A stretch of 64,000 nt of DNA from Aquabacterium sp. A7-Y (GCF_026153205.1 NZ_JAPFBW010000009.1:62001-126000), one strand, 5' to 3'; positions 27,199 to 36,861 are shown, counted from the stretch's first letter. A program made the numbers and translations. Notes: generated by a model not told the origin, from the sequence alone.

Positions 27199-28080
27199 AT
27201 GACCCCGATTGTTGGCAGCATCGTCGCGCTCGTGACGCCGATGCACGAAGACGGCAGCGTGGACTTCGACACGCTGCGCACACTGATCGACTGGCACATC
27301 GCCGAAGGCACCGACTGCATCGGCGTCGTCGGCACCACCGGCGAATCGCCGACCGTGACCGTCGAGGAACAGGCCGAGGTGATCCGCATCGCGGTCGAGC
27401 ATGCCAAAGGCCGGGTGCCCATCATGGCCGGCGCCGGCGCCAACTCCACCCGCGAGGCGGTGGAGCTGTCCAAGTATGCGAAGCAGGTCGGCGCCGACTG
27501 CACCCTGCAGGTCGTGCCCTACTACAACAAGCCGACGCAGGAAGGCATGTACCAGCACTTCCGCAGCATCGCGGAAGCGGTGGACATCCCGGTGGTGCTC
27601 TACAACGTGCCCGGCCGCACCGTTGGCGACATGCAGCACGAGACCGTGCTGCGCCTCGCCGAAGTGCCGGGCATCGTCGGCATCAAGGAAGCGACTGGCA
27701 ACATCGACCGCGCCGCCTGGCTGATCAAGCAGGCCCCCAAGGGCTTCTCGATCTACTCGGGCGACGATCCGACCGCCATCGCGCTGATGCTGCTGGGTGG
27801 CCACGGCAACGTGAGTGTGACCGCCAACGTCGCACCACGGGCGATGCACGAGCTGTGCAAGGCCGCGCTCGCCGGCGACGCGCGCCGGGCCGCTGCGATC
27901 CACCTCAAGCTGCTGTCACTGCACAAGCTGCTGTTCGTCGAATCCAACCCGATTCCCGTCAAGTGGGCGCTGGCCCGCATGGGGCGGATCGGTGGCACGC
28001 TGCGCCTGCCGCTCGTGCCCCTGTCGGCCGGTCACCATGCCGTGCTGGAACAAGCCCTGCGGGAGGCGGATCTCATCTGA
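27199..28080 (+). CDS. dapA: 4-hydroxy-tetrahydrodipicolinate synthase
   Basis: A 293-residue enzyme that condenses pyruvate and aspartate semialdehyde in lysine and peptidoglycan precursor synthesis. The catalytic Schiff-base lysine is K163 in [11 protein letters not shown], with Y135 in LYNVPGRT and the GTTGESPT substrate-binding loop. Length is standard. The ATG follows TGAGGAA. bamC follows 109 bases later, the conserved dapA-bamC order of proteobacteria. Confidence 0.97.
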   Translation: MTPIVGSIVALVTPMHEDGSVDFDTLRTLIDWHIAEGTDCIGVVGTTGESPTVTVEEQAEVIRIAVEHAKGRVPIMAGAGANSTREAVELSKYAKQVGADCTLQVVPYYNKPTQEGMYQHFRSIAEAVDIPVVLYNVPGRTVGDMQHETVLRLAEVPGIVGIKEATGNIDRAAWLIKQAPKGFSIYSGDDPTAIALMLLGGHGNVSVTANVAPRAMHELCKAALAGDARRAAAIHLKLLSLHKLLFVESNPIPVKWALARMGRIGGTLRLPLVPLSAGHHAVLEQALREADLI

Positions 28081-28189
28081 GGCCGCGGCCCGGATGCCCC
28101 CCCTTGCGCCGCCTCGGCAGCGGCGCGGGCCGCCGGTGCCGTGCGCCTGCTCCCGCCCTGCCAAGCACCCCGAACCGGAGATGTCTTCT

Positions 28190-29359
28190 GTGAATGCGCC
28201 CTCGAACCGGCCCGCCGATTCCACCGCCCGCCCCCTCCGTGTGGCTGTCGCCGCCGCCCTCGCCCTGAGCGCCCTGGCCGGCTGCTCCTCGATTGGCTCC
28301 ATGCTGGAAGGCGACAAGGTCGACTACCGCTCGAGCGGATCGAAGTCGGCCCGGCTCGAGGTCCCGCCCGACCTCACGCAGCTCTCGGCCGACCCGCGCT
28401 ACCAGGTACCCACCGGCAGCAGCGTGAGCGCCGCCGCCTACCAGGCCGCGACGCCTGCGGGGACGGGCACGGCTGCCGCCGCCACCCCGGTCGCACCGAC
28501 CAGCCTCGGCGACCTGCGCATGGAGCGCGCCGGCAGCCAGCGCTGGCTGGTGGTCAACCAGACGCCGGAACAGCTCTGGCCGCAGCTCAAGCAGTTCTGG
28601 CAGGAAGCCGGCTTCAACCTCAGCACCGACTCGCCGCAGACGGGCGTGCTGGAGACCGACTGGGCCGAGAACCGGGCGAAGCTGCCGATGGACATCATCC
28701 GCCGCACCGTGGGCCGGGTGCTCGACGGGCTGTACTCGACCGGGGAGCTGGACCGCTTCCGCACCCGCGTCGAGCGCACGCCGAGCGGCGGCAGCGAGAT
28801 CTACATCAGCCATCGCGGCATGGTGGAGACCTACACCACCCAGCAGCAGGACCAGACCAAGTGGCAGCCCCGCGCCGCGGACCCGGAGCTGGAAGCGCAG
28901 ATGCTCGGCAAGCTGATGGTCAAGCTGGGCGTGAAGCCCGAACAGGCCCAGCAGGTGGTGGCCAACACGCCGGCCACGCCGCCGCGTGCCCAGGTCGTCA
29001 ACGCGGGCAGCGCCCCCGCCGTGCAGCTCGACGAAGGATTCGACCGCGCCTGGCGTCGCGTCGGACTGTCGCTGGACCGCAGCGGCTTCACGGTGGAAGA
29101 CCGCGATCGCGCGCAAGGCCTCTACTTCGTCCGTTTTGTCGCGCCCAACGCGGACAAGGACCGCCGCGAACCGGGCTTGCTGAGCCGCTGGTTCGGCAGC
29201 GATTCGGGCAAGGACGCCAACCCGACGCGCTACCGCGTGATGGTCAAGGGCGAAGGGGAGCAGCGCTCGCTGGTCTCGGTGCTCAATGCCCAGGGCGGAC
29301 CGGAAACCAGCGACGCCGCACAGCGCATCGTCAAGCTGCTCGCCGAGGACCTGAAGTAA
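28190..29359 (+). CDS. bamC: Outer membrane protein assembly factor BamC
   Basis: A 389-residue lipoprotein of the BAM complex that assists insertion of outer-membrane beta-barrels. The lipobox LSALAGC puts the lipidated cysteine at C32. The unstructured region LEVPPDLTQLSADPRYQVP, which contacts BamD, follows, then two helix-grip domains (ERAGSQRWLVVNQTPEQLW and LDEGFDRAWRRVGLSLDR). A GTG at 28190 is chosen because CGGAG lies nine bases before it; the in-frame ATG at 28181 sits right against that site. The dapA-bamC order supports the call. Confidence 0.92.
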   Translation: MNAPSNRPADSTARPLRVAVAAALALSALAGCSSIGSMLEGDKVDYRSSGSKSARLEVPPDLTQLSADPRYQVPTGSSVSAAAYQAATPAGTGTAAAATPVAPTSLGDLRMERAGSQRWLVVNQTPEQLWPQLKQFWQEAGFNLSTDSPQTGVLETDWAENRAKLPMDIIRRTVGRVLDGLYSTGELDRFRTRVERTPSGGSEIYISHRGMVETYTTQQQDQTKWQPRAADPELEAQMLGKLMVKLGVKPEQAQQVVANTPATPPRAQVVNAGSAPAVQLDEGFDRAWRRVGLSLDRSGFTVEDRDRAQGLYFVRFVAPNADKDRREPGLLSRWFGSDSGKDANPTRYRVMVKGEGEQRSLVSVLNAQGGPETSDAAQRIVKLLAEDLK

Positions 29360-29402
29360 TTCAGCCACCGGCCGGCCCCCTCCCCATCACCCGCGCCTGC
29401 CC

Positions 29403-30179
29403 ATGATCCGCTTCTGCAGCCTGGGCAGCGGCAGCACCGGCAATGCCACGCTGATCGAGGCAAGCGGGGGCATCACGCAGACCCGCGTGCTGGTCGATTG
29501 CGGTTTTTCGCTGCGCGAGCTCGAGCGTCGCTTGGCGCGTGTCGGTCTGGGCAGCGACGATCTCGACGCCGTTTTCATCACGCACGAGCACAGCGACCAC
29601 GTCGGCTGCGCGCTCGCCCTGGCCAAGCGCCGCGCCATCCCGGTCTGGACCAGTGCCGGCACCTGGAAGGCGATGGGCGAACCGGAGCTCGGGCCGCTGC
29701 TGCACCGGGCGCGCGACGGCGTCGCGATCGACCTCGGCGACCTCTGCATCACGCCCTATGCCGTGCCCCACGACGCCCTCGAGCCGCTGCAGCTGACCTG
29801 CAGCGATGGGCATGCCAAGCTCGGCATCCTCACCGACGCCGGCAGCTCCACGTCGCACCTGCTGACGCAGTTGCAGGCTTGCAGCGCCTTGCTGCTGGAA
29901 GCCAACCACGACCCCGAGATGCTGCAGCGATCACGCTACCCGGCGTTCCTGAAAGCCCGCATCGCAGGGCGGCACGGGCACCTGGCCAATGACGCCGCTG
30001 CGGAGATTCTGCGGTTCAGTGCGCATCTCGCACTCAAGCACGTTGTAGCGGCTCATTTGAGCCAGCAGAACAACACACCGCAGCATGCGGCACTGGCTTT
30101 TGCCGATGCGCTGGGCTGCAGCAGCGAGGACATCGTCGTGGCGAAGCCCGATACCGGCTTCCACTGGCTCGACGCCTGA
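29403..30179 (+). CDS. MBL-fold metallo-hydrolase (YycJ/WalJ-like)
   Basis: A 258-residue metallo-beta-lactamase-fold protein. MIRFCSLGSGSTGNATLIEA is the typical YycJ-like N-terminus. Metal ligands are in FITHEHSDHVG (H61, H63, D65, H66), LLLEANHDPEML, and the late HVVAAHLSQQNNTP motif. YycJ relatives are DNA-end-acting or exonuclease-like enzymes, but the exact substrate is uncertain. It lies 43 bases after bamC. A terminator hairpin lies about 95 bases after its stop. Confidence 0.88.
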   Translation: MIRFCSLGSGSTGNATLIEASGGITQTRVLVDCGFSLRELERRLARVGLGSDDLDAVFITHEHSDHVGCALALAKRRAIPVWTSAGTWKAMGEPELGPLLHRARDGVAIDLGDLCITPYAVPHDALEPLQLTCSDGHAKLGILTDAGSSTSHLLTQLQACSALLLEANHDPEMLQRSRYPAFLKARIAGRHGHLANDAAAEILRFSAHLALKHVVAAHLSQQNNTPQHAALAFADALGCSSEDIVVAKPDTGFHWLDA

Positions 30180-30269
30180 ATAGGCGGGTGCGGAACCAGG
30201 CCGCAGCAAACCACGGCCCGGCTGAAGCGAACCGAGACAGCCCGACAACAGACCTTACCGCCAGAAACG

Positions 30270-30295
30270 AAAAAGCCGCCCGAAGGCGGCTTTTT
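30270..30295. terminator. Bidirectional intrinsic terminator
   Basis: AAAAA, GCCGCC, loop CGAA, GGCGGC, TTTTT: a classic stem with A and T tails on the two sides. It serves both the MBL gene on the plus strand and the small lipoprotein gene on the minus strand. Confidence 0.9.
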
Positions 30296-30314
30296 CGTCA
30301 CATCTGTGCCTGGC

Positions 30315-30554
30315 TCACTGCGAAGCGGCAGCGGAAGCAGCGTCAGCGGCAGCAGCCGGAGAAGCGGCGTCAGCAGCCGGGGAAGCAGCGTCGGCGGGAG
30401 CGGGAGCAGTTGCGGCGGGGGCTTCAGAAGCAGCGTCAGCCGGCGCGGGAGCCGGAGCGGTGGTTTCCGCGACGGGAGCCGGCTCTTCCTTCTTGCCGCA
30501 AGCAGCCAGGGCCAGAGCAGCAATCACAGAAGCCAACAGAAGCGACTTTTTCAT
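30315..30554 (-). CDS. Small Ala/Pro-rich lipoprotein
   Basis: A 79-residue protein with a lipoprotein signal (MKKSLLLASVIAALALAAC, lipid-bearing Cys at 19) followed by KKEE and then a low-complexity tail of Ala, Pro, Asp and Ser. Short repeats APAPADAAS and SPAADAAS recur. Such proteins are common in Burkholderiales and have no assigned function. GAGGAATAAGGA precedes the ATG, a strong ribosome site. It reads toward the bidirectional terminator. Confidence 0.8.
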   Translation of the reverse strand: MKKSLLLASVIAALALAACGKKEEPAPVAETTAPAPAPADAASEAPAATAPAPADAASPAADAASPAAAADAASAAASQ

Positions 30555-30701
30555 TCCTTATTCCTCAAAAAGTTTCGACCAATCACCGGTAATTGTCGGA
30601 ACCCCTCCTCGATTGCTGAGTCCCAACGCAGGCGTCGATTTCAGCATCTGTGATGCTTTTCCACGCCTAACCAAAAATTATAGCCTAGGGTAAACCACCA
30701 T

Positions 30702-31193
30702 TCATAGCCCCAAGGTGGTAGAAGGGAAGGCAGAGACGCTTCGTTGCCACACTTCGTCGAGGTTTTCGTGCAGGCGGATCAAATCCGCGGAGGTTTTCTC
30801 CACCACACCGCGCAAGCGTACAGGGTCCAGCACGCGCAGCCCACGGTGGCGGGGTGCAAGCCATGCTCGCGGCACGGTTTCCGGCGACAGATGCTCGATG
30901 GCGCGGCACTCGACGATGTGCGCCCAGTCGCGCCGCCAGGCGACCCAGCGGGCGTGGCGTCGCACCACGTCGTCGTAGTGGCAGGCCAACACGCGCAGCC
31001 GACGGTGCGCATAGGCCCACTGCGTCAGGGTCTCCACCACCGTCCTTTCGCCCAGCGGCCAGTCGGCGAAGTCGAGGTCGCACAGCCAGATTTCGCTCCA
31101 GCCTTGCTGGGCCGCCTGCGCGAAGGCGTCGAGCAGGGCCTCGCGGAAGCCGCTGCGCGAGTCGAAGTGATCGTTGCGGGCATCGGTCGTCAT
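30702..31193 (-). CDS. Conserved hypothetical protein downstream of roxA
   Basis: A 163-residue cytoplasmic protein that I do not recognise with certainty. It has no signal peptide or membrane segment. Visible features are SGFREALLDAFAQAAQQGWSE, IWLCDLDFADWPLGE and RLRVLACHYDDVVRRHARWV, an arrangement reminiscent of phospholipase-D-like or nuclease-fold proteins without the HKD motif. The ATG is preceded by a strong GGAGGTGAGGAG site and lies 22 bases after the roxA stop, so the two are cotranscribed. A role linked to the ribosomal hydroxylase is only a guess. Confidence 0.7.
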   Translation of the reverse strand: MTTDARNDHFDSRSGFREALLDAFAQAAQQGWSEIWLCDLDFADWPLGERTVVETLTQWAYAHRRLRVLACHYDDVVRRHARWVAWRRDWAHIVECRAIEHLSPETVPRAWLAPRHRGLRVLDPVRLRGVVEKTSADLIRLHENLDEVWQRSVSAFPSTTLGL

Positions 31194-31215
31194 CACGCTC
31201 TCCTCACCTCCTGGT

Positions 31216-32334
31216 CTACAGCGGGTGCAGCCAGCCGTCGTCGGCCCAGCGCTCCAGCAACTCGCGGGCATCGGCGCTCAGCTGCGCGACCTCGCGTCCA
31301 TCGAGGCGGCGCCGATCGGCCAGGGTCCGCATCAGCCGAGCGTCGCGGCCGCCGGCCCGATAGGACTCGCCGTTGAAAAACACATGCTGCTCGTCGTACA
31401 TCATGCGCGAGCGCCGGTCCAGGCGCACGCCGGCGGACAGGTCCGCCGCTTCACCGACGTCGAACCACACCTGCGGCTTGGGCTCCGTGAGGTACTCGCC
31501 CAGTGCGCATTGCAGCGAGGCCTCGTCTTCGAGGAGCGCCGCGACGGCGGCACGGGCATAGTCCCCCAGCCCCTCCGGCAAGGCTCCGGGTGTGGCCGTC
31601 GCAGCCTGCTGCGGGTCGCGATAAAGCATCGGCTCCGCGTCGCTCTCGGCCGCCTCGAGCATCCGCACGAGCACCTCGCGCGCCAGCTCGTGGCGCGCCG
31701 GCGCCCGGAAGCCGATCGAGGCCGTCACGCACTCGCCTTCAGCGACTCCGTCGTGGGCCCAGCGTGGTGGCAGGTAGAGCATGTCGCCGGGCTCCAGCAC
31801 CCATTCCTCCTCGGGCACGAAGTTGCTCAGGATCTTCAGCGGCATGTCCGCTTGCAGCTGCGGGTCCTGCAGCCGGCCAATGCGCCAGCGCCGGCGCCCC
31901 TGCAATTGCAGCAGGAACACGTCATAGGAATCGAAATGCGGCCCCACCCCGCCACCGTCCGAGGCCCAGGAGATCATCAAGTCGTCCAGCCGTGCGTCGG
32001 GAACGAAGCGGAACTGCTGCAGCAAGTCGTGCGCGGCATCGAGGTGCAGGTCCACGCCCTGCACGAGCACGGTCCAGTTCGGGCGCGACAGCGCCGGCAG
32101 TGCGCGCCGCGGCAGCGGGCCGCGCTTGAGGCTCCAGGACTGGTCCTCGCGCATGATGAGGCGCGACTCGACCTCCTCGCGCGCGGCCAGCTCGAACAGC
32201 TCGGCGCGCGAGGGCAGGCCTTGGGGTGCGGGCAGGGCCTGGCGGATCAGCAGGGGCTTCTTGTGCCAGTGGCGGCGCATGAACTGCTCGGGGCTCAGAC
32301 CCCCGAGCAGAGAGAGCTTTTGGGTGATTTCCAT
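31216..32334 (-). CDS. roxA: JmjC-type ribosomal oxygenase, RoxA/YcfD family
   Basis: A 372-residue Fe(II)/2-oxoglutarate oxygenase related to E. coli YcfD, which hydroxylates an arginine of ribosomal protein uL16. QFMRRHWHKKPLLIRQAL is the conserved N-terminus. The metal-binding HxD is H133-F-D135 in GPHFDSYDVFLLQLQGRRRW, and EPGDMLYLPPRWAHDGVAEG carries the distal histidine. The C-terminal winged-helix dimer region is present. The start is either 32334 (MEITQ) or 32343 (MPAMEITQ); neither has a good ribosome site. It is divergent from the SlyD-like gene. Confidence 0.88.
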   Translation of the reverse strand: MEITQKLSLLGGLSPEQFMRRHWHKKPLLIRQALPAPQGLPSRAELFELAAREEVESRLIMREDQSWSLKRGPLPRRALPALSRPNWTVLVQGVDLHLDAAHDLLQQFRFVPDARLDDLMISWASDGGGVGPHFDSYDVFLLQLQGRRRWRIGRLQDPQLQADMPLKILSNFVPEEEWVLEPGDMLYLPPRWAHDGVAEGECVTASIGFRAPARHELAREVLVRMLEAAESDAEPMLYRDPQQAATATPGALPEGLGDYARAAVAALLEDEASLQCALGEYLTEPKPQVWFDVGEAADLSAGVRLDRRSRMMYDEQHVFFNGESYRAGGRDARLMRTLADRRRLDGREVAQLSADARELLERWADDGWLHPL

Positions 32335-32360
32335 GGCGGGCATTGTGCGATGATTGCCTG

Positions 32361-32882
32361 ATGTTGATTTCCTCTCCCTGCGTGGTCAGCCTCACCTGGC
32401 GCCTCCAAGACACCCTGGGCCATCTGATCGACGAGCTGGCCGAGCCGGTCGAGTTTTTCTACGGCGGCGACGACCTGCTGGCCAAGGTCGAAGAAGTCAT
32501 AGACGGCCAGCAGGCCGGCTTCGAAACCCAGCTCCAGCTCGAGCCCGAACACGCCTTCGGCGACTACAACCCCGAGCTGGTGTTCTTCGAGGAACGCGGC
32601 ATCTTCCCCGAGCACATCGAGCCCGGCATGCAGTTCGACGGCCTGCCCGAGGGCGCCACCACCCAGGGCATGCCGAACAACGTGATCTACACCATCACCG
32701 AGATCTACGAGACCCACGTGGTGCTGGACGGCAACCACCCGCTCGCCGGCATCGCGCTGCGCCTGAGCCTGAAGGTCACCGACGTGCGTGCCGCCAGCGG
32801 TGAAGAGATCGAGCAGGGCTCGGTCGGCCAGCCGGCCTTCACGGTGATGAACCCCGCGCCGGCCGGCTCGCAGCTCCACTGA
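32361..32882 (+). CDS. SlyD-like FKBP-type peptidyl-prolyl isomerase
   Basis: A 173-residue FKBP/SlyD-type protein. It has the FKBP part (VSLTWRLQDTLGHLID, PVEFFYGGDDLL), an insert-in-flap domain between and LDGNHPLAGIALRLSLKV at the end. E. coli SlyD's His-rich nickel-binding tail is absent; the protein ends GSQLH. It probably assists cytoplasmic protein folding. The ATG at 32361 aligns with the family N-terminus (MLISSPCVV); an upstream in-frame ATG at 32343 would overlap the roxA start. No clear ribosome site is seen. Confidence 0.88.
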   Translation: MLISSPCVVSLTWRLQDTLGHLIDELAEPVEFFYGGDDLLAKVEEVIDGQQAGFETQLQLEPEHAFGDYNPELVFFEERGIFPEHIEPGMQFDGLPEGATTQGMPNNVIYTITEIYETHVVLDGNHPLAGIALRLSLKVTDVRAASGEEIEQGSVGQPAFTVMNPAPAGSQLH

Positions 32883-32894
32883 GGGGAGCGGGCC

Positions 32895-33344
32895 TCAGCC
32901 CTTCCCCGTCGATCCGAAGCCGCCCTCGCCACGCTGCGAGGAGGCGAACTCCTCCACCACCTTGAAGCGGGCCTGCACCACCGGCACGATCACGAGCTGG
33001 GCGATGCGCTCCAGCGGTTCGATCGTGAAGGGCGTATCGCCGCGGTTCCAGCAGCTCACCATCAGCTGCCCCTGGTAGTCCGAGTCGATCAGTCCCACCA
33101 GGTTACCCAGCACGATGCCGTGCTTGTGCCCGAGGCCCGAGCGCGGCAGCACCAGCGCAGCCAGCCCCGGGTCGGCGATGTGGAGGGCCAGCCCGGTGGG
33201 GATCAGCCGGGTCTGGCCGGGCTCCAGCACCAGGGCCTGGTCGAGGCAGGCGCGCAGGTCCAGCCCGGCACTGCCGCTGGTGGCGTAGGCGGGCAATTGC
33301 CCGGCCACGCGGGCGTCGAGCACTTTCAGATCGATGATGGTCAT
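32895..33344 (-). CDS. dut: Deoxyuridine 5'-triphosphate nucleotidohydrolase
   Basis: A 149-residue trimeric dUTPase that hydrolyses dUTP to dUMP, keeping uracil out of DNA. The five motifs are present, including SAGLDLRA (motif 1), [10 protein letters not shown] (2), [13 protein letters not shown] (3), [13 protein letters not shown] (4) and the C-terminal [10 protein letters not shown] (5). Its ATG overlaps the coaBC stop by four bases (ATGA), a common arrangement that couples these two genes in proteobacteria. Confidence 0.96.
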   Translation of the reverse strand: MTIIDLKVLDARVAGQLPAYATSGSAGLDLRACLDQALVLEPGQTRLIPTGLALHIADPGLAALVLPRSGLGHKHGIVLGNLVGLIDSDYQGQLMVSCWNRGDTPFTIEPLERIAQLVIVPVVQARFKVVEEFASSQRGEGGFGSTGKG

Positions 33345-34585
33345 ACGGAGTGGGGAACGATGCGCAGCGCGATTTCACGCACCAGCAGGCGTGCGAGGCT
33401 CAGCTTGTCGGCGGTGCCGCCGCCCTCGGGGAGTTCACGGTGGGTCTGGGCATCCACCAGCAGCAGCGCATTGTCGTCGCGGCCGAAGGTGGCTGGGCCC
33501 AGGTTGCCGACGATCAGCGGGATGCCCTTGCGCTCCAGCTTGGCCCGCGCATGCACGAGCAGCTGTTCGCTTTCGGCCGCGAAGCCAACGCAGTAGGGCC
33601 GCAGTGGCAGGGCCGCAACGGCGGCCAGGATGTCGGGGTTCTCGGTCAGCTCGAAGGTCGGCGCCAGCTTCTTGCCGTCCTTCTTGATCTTGTGCTCGGC
33701 CAGCGTGGCCGGGCGCCAGTCGGCCACCGCGGCGGTGGCGACAAAAACGTCGTGTCCGCTCGCCAGCGGCAGCACCGCGTCGTGCATCTGGCGCGCGCTG
33801 CGCACGTCGATGCGCCGCACGCCGCGTGGCGTCGGCAGATCCACCGGCCCCGCCACCAGGGTCACCTCGGCGCCGGCCTCACGGGCCGCGCGCGCGATCG
33901 CGAAGCCCATCTTGCCGCTCGACAGGTTGGTGATGCCGCGCACCGGGTCGATCGCTTCGAAGGTCGGCCCCGCGGTGACCAGCACCGTGCGTCCCAGCAG
34001 CAGCTTGGGCTGGAAAAACGCAATCAGGTCGTCCAGCAGCTCGGCCGGCTCCAGCATGCGGCCGTCGCCGATTTCGCCGCAGGCCTGGTCGCCGTGCCCG
34101 GGGCCCAACAGCACCGCGCCGTCGGCGACGATCTGCGCGACGTTGCGCTGTGTCGCCGGGTGCGCCCACATCTCGCGGTTCATCGCGGGGGCCACCAGCA
34201 GTGGGCAACGCGCCTCGCCAGCGGTCCAGGGCCGCGCCAGGCACAGCAGGCTCAACAGGTCATCGGCCCGCCCCTGCGCCAGCCGGGCGATGCAGTCGGC
34301 GCTCGCCGGGGCGATCACGATGGCATCGGTGCCGCGGGTCAGGTTGATATGAGCCATGTTGTTCGGCTCGCGGTCATCCCAGGCGCTGGTCACCACGGGG
34401 CGCCCCGACAGCGCCTGCATCGTCACCGCAGTGATGAACTCCTGCGCCGCCTCGCTCATCACCACCTGGACCTCGGCGCCGGCCTTGGTCAGCAGCCGGA
34501 CCAACTCGGCGCTCTTGTAGCAGGCGATGCCGCCCGTCAGGCCCAGCAGCACCCGCTTGCCATCCAGTTCCAGGGGAGCACTCAT
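33341..34585 (-). CDS. coaBC: Bifunctional phosphopantothenoylcysteine decarboxylase/synthetase
   Basis: A 414-residue coenzyme A biosynthesis enzyme. The N-terminal CoaC flavoprotein half (about residues 1-180) shows [20 protein letters not shown] and the substrate-binding APAMNREMW. The C-terminal CoaB ligase half begins [20 protein letters not shown] and includes [13 protein letters not shown] and AVADWRP. KIKKDGK matches the CoaB lysine motif. It is first of the coaBC-dut pair and lies 12 bases after the transglutaminase-like gene on the same strand. Confidence 0.95.
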   Translation of the reverse strand: MSAPLELDGKRVLLGLTGGIACYKSAELVRLLTKAGAEVQVVMSEAAQEFITAVTMQALSGRPVVTSAWDDREPNNMAHINLTRGTDAIVIAPASADCIARLAQGRADDLLSLLCLARPWTAGEARCPLLVAPAMNREMWAHPATQRNVAQIVADGAVLLGPGHGDQACGEIGDGRMLEPAELLDDLIAFFQPKLLLGRTVLVTAGPTFEAIDPVRGITNLSSGKMGFAIARAAREAGAEVTLVAGPVDLPTPRGVRRIDVRSARQMHDAVLPLASGHDVFVATAAVADWRPATLAEHKIKKDGKKLAPTFELTENPDILAAVAALPLRPYCVGFAAESEQLLVHARAKLERKGIPLIVGNLGPATFGRDDNALLLVDAQTHRELPEGGGTADKLSLARLLVREIALRIVPHSV

Positions 34586-34597
34586 GGCCTCGGCCTT

Positions 34598-35704
34598 TCA
34601 GATTTCACGGGCGGTGATGGTGTACTTGAAGCGGTCCGGATCCAGCGGGTCGTAGCGCCCGTCCGCGTTTTCGGCCTGCGGGTACATCAGGAAGCCCAAG
34701 GCCGGCCCTTCGGAGCCCGGCAGGCGCACGTCATGCGCCATGTTGTAGCCCAGCCAGTTGCCTTCCCAGCCGCCGAACAGGGCACGGTTGACCGGCGCCA
34801 CCACGGGATGCGAGGTGTCCTTGATCCACTCGCCGGTCTCCAGGCGCATCACCTTGCCGACGTCGGCCGGGTCCATCGCGACCCAGCCGTACTGCTTCAG
34901 GAAAACCTCGGCACGACAATGCTGCGCGCCTTTGAGGCTCGCGGGGTTGCCACTCAGCTCCCGGTAGCCGAACGCCGATGGCGCCAGCCTCAGGCCGTAG
35001 ACATCGCGCGCCGGCACGCCGACCGCGCGGCACAGGCCGACGAACAGCGCATTGATGTCTCCGCACTTGCCGCCGAAGTTGCCGGTCTCCAGCATGGATT
35101 CGATGTCGCCGACGCCGCAGCCGCGCACCGTCGGCTCGCGGTAGGTGGTGTGCACCACCCAGTCGAAGATGCGGCGCACCTTGTCGAGGTCGCCGCGTGC
35201 GCCCTGGGTGATCTCGCTCGCGGTGCGCAAGACGATGCCGTCGGTGGGCATCAGGTCGGTGGCCTCGGTCCAGGCGCGCAGCACGGCGCGGTCTTCGACG
35301 ACGCGGCCGGCGCGCTCCCAGTCGGTACGGCGGTCACGCGTCTGGACTCGGCTGGTCAGCTGCAGCACCGGCGTCGCGGTGGCGGCATCGAACTCGGCAT
35401 GCAACAGGCGCGCGCCGTACTTGCGGTCGGACACCAGCTGCACGCTGCGCGCATTGCCGCTCCAATCGTTGCCCACCGAGCGCTGGTAGTCGGAGTCGAT
35501 CGACGGCACCGGCAGCCACACGCGGGTGGCGCCTTTCGGCGCCAGCAGCTCGACCCGGGTGGTGACCTCGAAGCTGCGCCAGCGGCCGGGCGCCGGCTCG
35601 AAACGTCGCTCGGGAGCGTGCGCCTGCGCCACCCGGGCAAAGGCGGTGGCGGCAGCACCGAGGCCGGCGGCCTTCAGCAGGGTGCGGCGAGAAAAGGCAT
35701 TCAT
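34598..35704 (-). CDS. Exported transglutaminase-like protein
   Basis: A 368-residue protein with a twin-arginine type signal (MNAFSRRTLLKAAGLGAAA). The transglutaminase-like core has the catalytic Cys in GGKCGDINALFVGL, His in QHCRAEVFLKQYGW and Asp in AMDPADVGK. Bacterial relatives act as predicted proteases or amide-processing enzymes in the periplasm. The ATG at 35704 gives the intact Tat signal; an upstream ATG at 35725 adds seven residues without a purpose. It lies 64 bases after the TlpA-like gene and 12 before coaBC. Confidence 0.87.
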   Translation of the reverse strand: MNAFSRRTLLKAAGLGAAATAFARVAQAHAPERRFEPAPGRWRSFEVTTRVELLAPKGATRVWLPVPSIDSDYQRSVGNDWSGNARSVQLVSDRKYGARLLHAEFDAATATPVLQLTSRVQTRDRRTDWERAGRVVEDRAVLRAWTEATDLMPTDGIVLRTASEITQGARGDLDKVRRIFDWVVHTTYREPTVRGCGVGDIESMLETGNFGGKCGDINALFVGLCRAVGVPARDVYGLRLAPSAFGYRELSGNPASLKGAQHCRAEVFLKQYGWVAMDPADVGKVMRLETGEWIKDTSHPVVAPVNRALFGGWEGNWLGYNMAHDVRLPGSEGPALGFLMYPQAENADGRYDPLDPDRFKYTITAREI

Positions 35705-35768
35705 CGTGCGGTACTCGGACAGCAATTGGGAGACGGTGAGGGGTGTGATTATCGTTGCGGCCCGGCCC

Positions 35769-36332
35769 TCAGGGCCGGCGCGCCTGCAGCAGCGGACCCA
35801 GCAGCGCCTGCGCCTGGCCGCCGCTCCAGTCGAGTTCGCCGATCACGCTCCAGCGGGCCTGGCCGCTGCGGTCGACCAGCACCGTGCTCGGGAACACCCG
35901 CCGGGTCCAGGCGCGCGCCGCCGCGCCGTCGCGGTCCAGCAGCACCGGCAGGCTCTCGGGCAGCTCGCCGAACAGGGTGTCGAAAAAGGCGCGCACCTTG
36001 GCCTCGCCCTCCTGGTAGTTCGGCGCCAGCACCACCAGACCGTCGCCCGCATGACGTTCGGCCAGGCGCAGCAGGCTGGGCAGCTCGGCGACGCAGGGCT
36101 CGCACCAGCTGGCCCAGAAGTTGATCACCACGACCTTGCCGCGCAGTTCAGCCAGGGTGCGCGGCTTGCCATCGAGGTCGCGCAAGGTCAGCGCCGGCGT
36201 CACGCGGTCGTCGGGCCAGGGCCGCACCAGGGCCTGCGCGGTCGCTGTGCCGGCCAGGCCCAGCAGCACCAGCGCGGCGCACCAGCAGCGGCCGAGACGC
36301 CAGGGCCGTGGCAATAAGGACAACAAGAGCAT
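35769..36332 (-). CDS. TlpA-family periplasmic thioredoxin
   Basis: A 187-residue exported thioredoxin-fold protein. A signal peptide or membrane anchor (CAALVLLGLAGTATAQA, about residues 18-34) is followed by the AhpC/TSA-TlpA fold. The active site is CEPC (C77, C80) in INFWASWCEPCVAELP, and the cis-Pro is in RVFPSTVLVDRSG. It probably reduces disulfides or cytochrome c maturation partners in the periplasm. The ATG at 36332 gives the natural signal sequence; no strong ribosome site is visible. Confidence 0.88.
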   Translation of the reverse strand: MLLLSLLPRPWRLGRCWCAALVLLGLAGTATAQALVRPWPDDRVTPALTLRDLDGKPRTLAELRGKVVVINFWASWCEPCVAELPSLLRLAERHAGDGLVVLAPNYQEGEAKVRAFFDTLFGELPESLPVLLDRDGAAARAWTRRVFPSTVLVDRSGQARWSVIGELDWSGGQAQALLGPLLQARRP

Positions 36333-36432
36333 GGGAGCGGGATTATCCCGCGCAGCGCCAGAGGCCGCCGGGCGTCGCCAGGCTGCCCCGCATACCTGAG
36401 CGCGCCACCCGGTCTTCTCCTGCCCTGCCGCC

Positions 36433-36861
36433 TCAGGGCGGATCGAAGGCGGGCGCGCGGCAGGCCGGGCAGTGGAAAAACAGCGTGCGCCCGTCGCCCA
36501 GGCCCAGGCGGCCTCGGCGTTCGCGGTCGATGAACCAGTCCCCGCGCTGCCCGTCTGCGAGCACGAGCCTGCCGTGCGCATGGCAGGGCGACATCTCCAG
36601 GTCGTGGGTGAACTGGCGCTCAGTGGTCCGCCGCGCCTGCCGGAAGTACGCGCGCACGTCATCCGGAGCCAGCGCGAAGTCGGCGCAGGCCGCGGGCTTC
36701 AAGTCGCTGCTGATCGCTTCGCTGCGGGCGCCGTTGTGCAGCACCTCCACCTCGGCGACCGGCGGCAGCCGGTGCTGCGGGTGCGGCTCGCCCGCGCCCG
36801 CAGCACCAGCCAGCGTCGTGGCGATCAGCACGACGGCCGGCAGCAGCCGGACCTTCACCAT
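36433..36861 (-). CDS. Small exported protein overlapping the amidase gene (possible immunity protein)
   Basis: A 142-residue protein with an N-terminal signal peptide (MVKVRLLPAVVLIATTLAGA, cleavage near AGA-GEP). Four cysteines (including the late FFHCPACRA pair) suggest disulfides or a metal site. No family is recognised. Its ATG overlaps the amidase stop by seven bases, so the two are translated together. A cytoplasmically made amidase without a signal, paired with a periplasmic partner, is the arrangement of type VI effector and immunity genes. Immunity is inference from context. Confidence 0.75.
   Translation of the reverse strand: MVKVRLLPAVVLIATTLAGAAGAGEPHPQHRLPPVAEVEVLHNGARSEAISSDLKPAACADFALAPDDVRAYFRQARRTTERQFTHDLEMSPCHAHGRLVLADGQRGDWFIDRERRGRLGLGDGRTLFFHCPACRAPAFDPP

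Noticed and set aside
33350-36124. Open frame of 924 codons antisense to coaBC, the transglutaminase-like and TlpA genes
   Set aside because: It spans three well-supported minus-strand genes and reads as composition-driven sequence.
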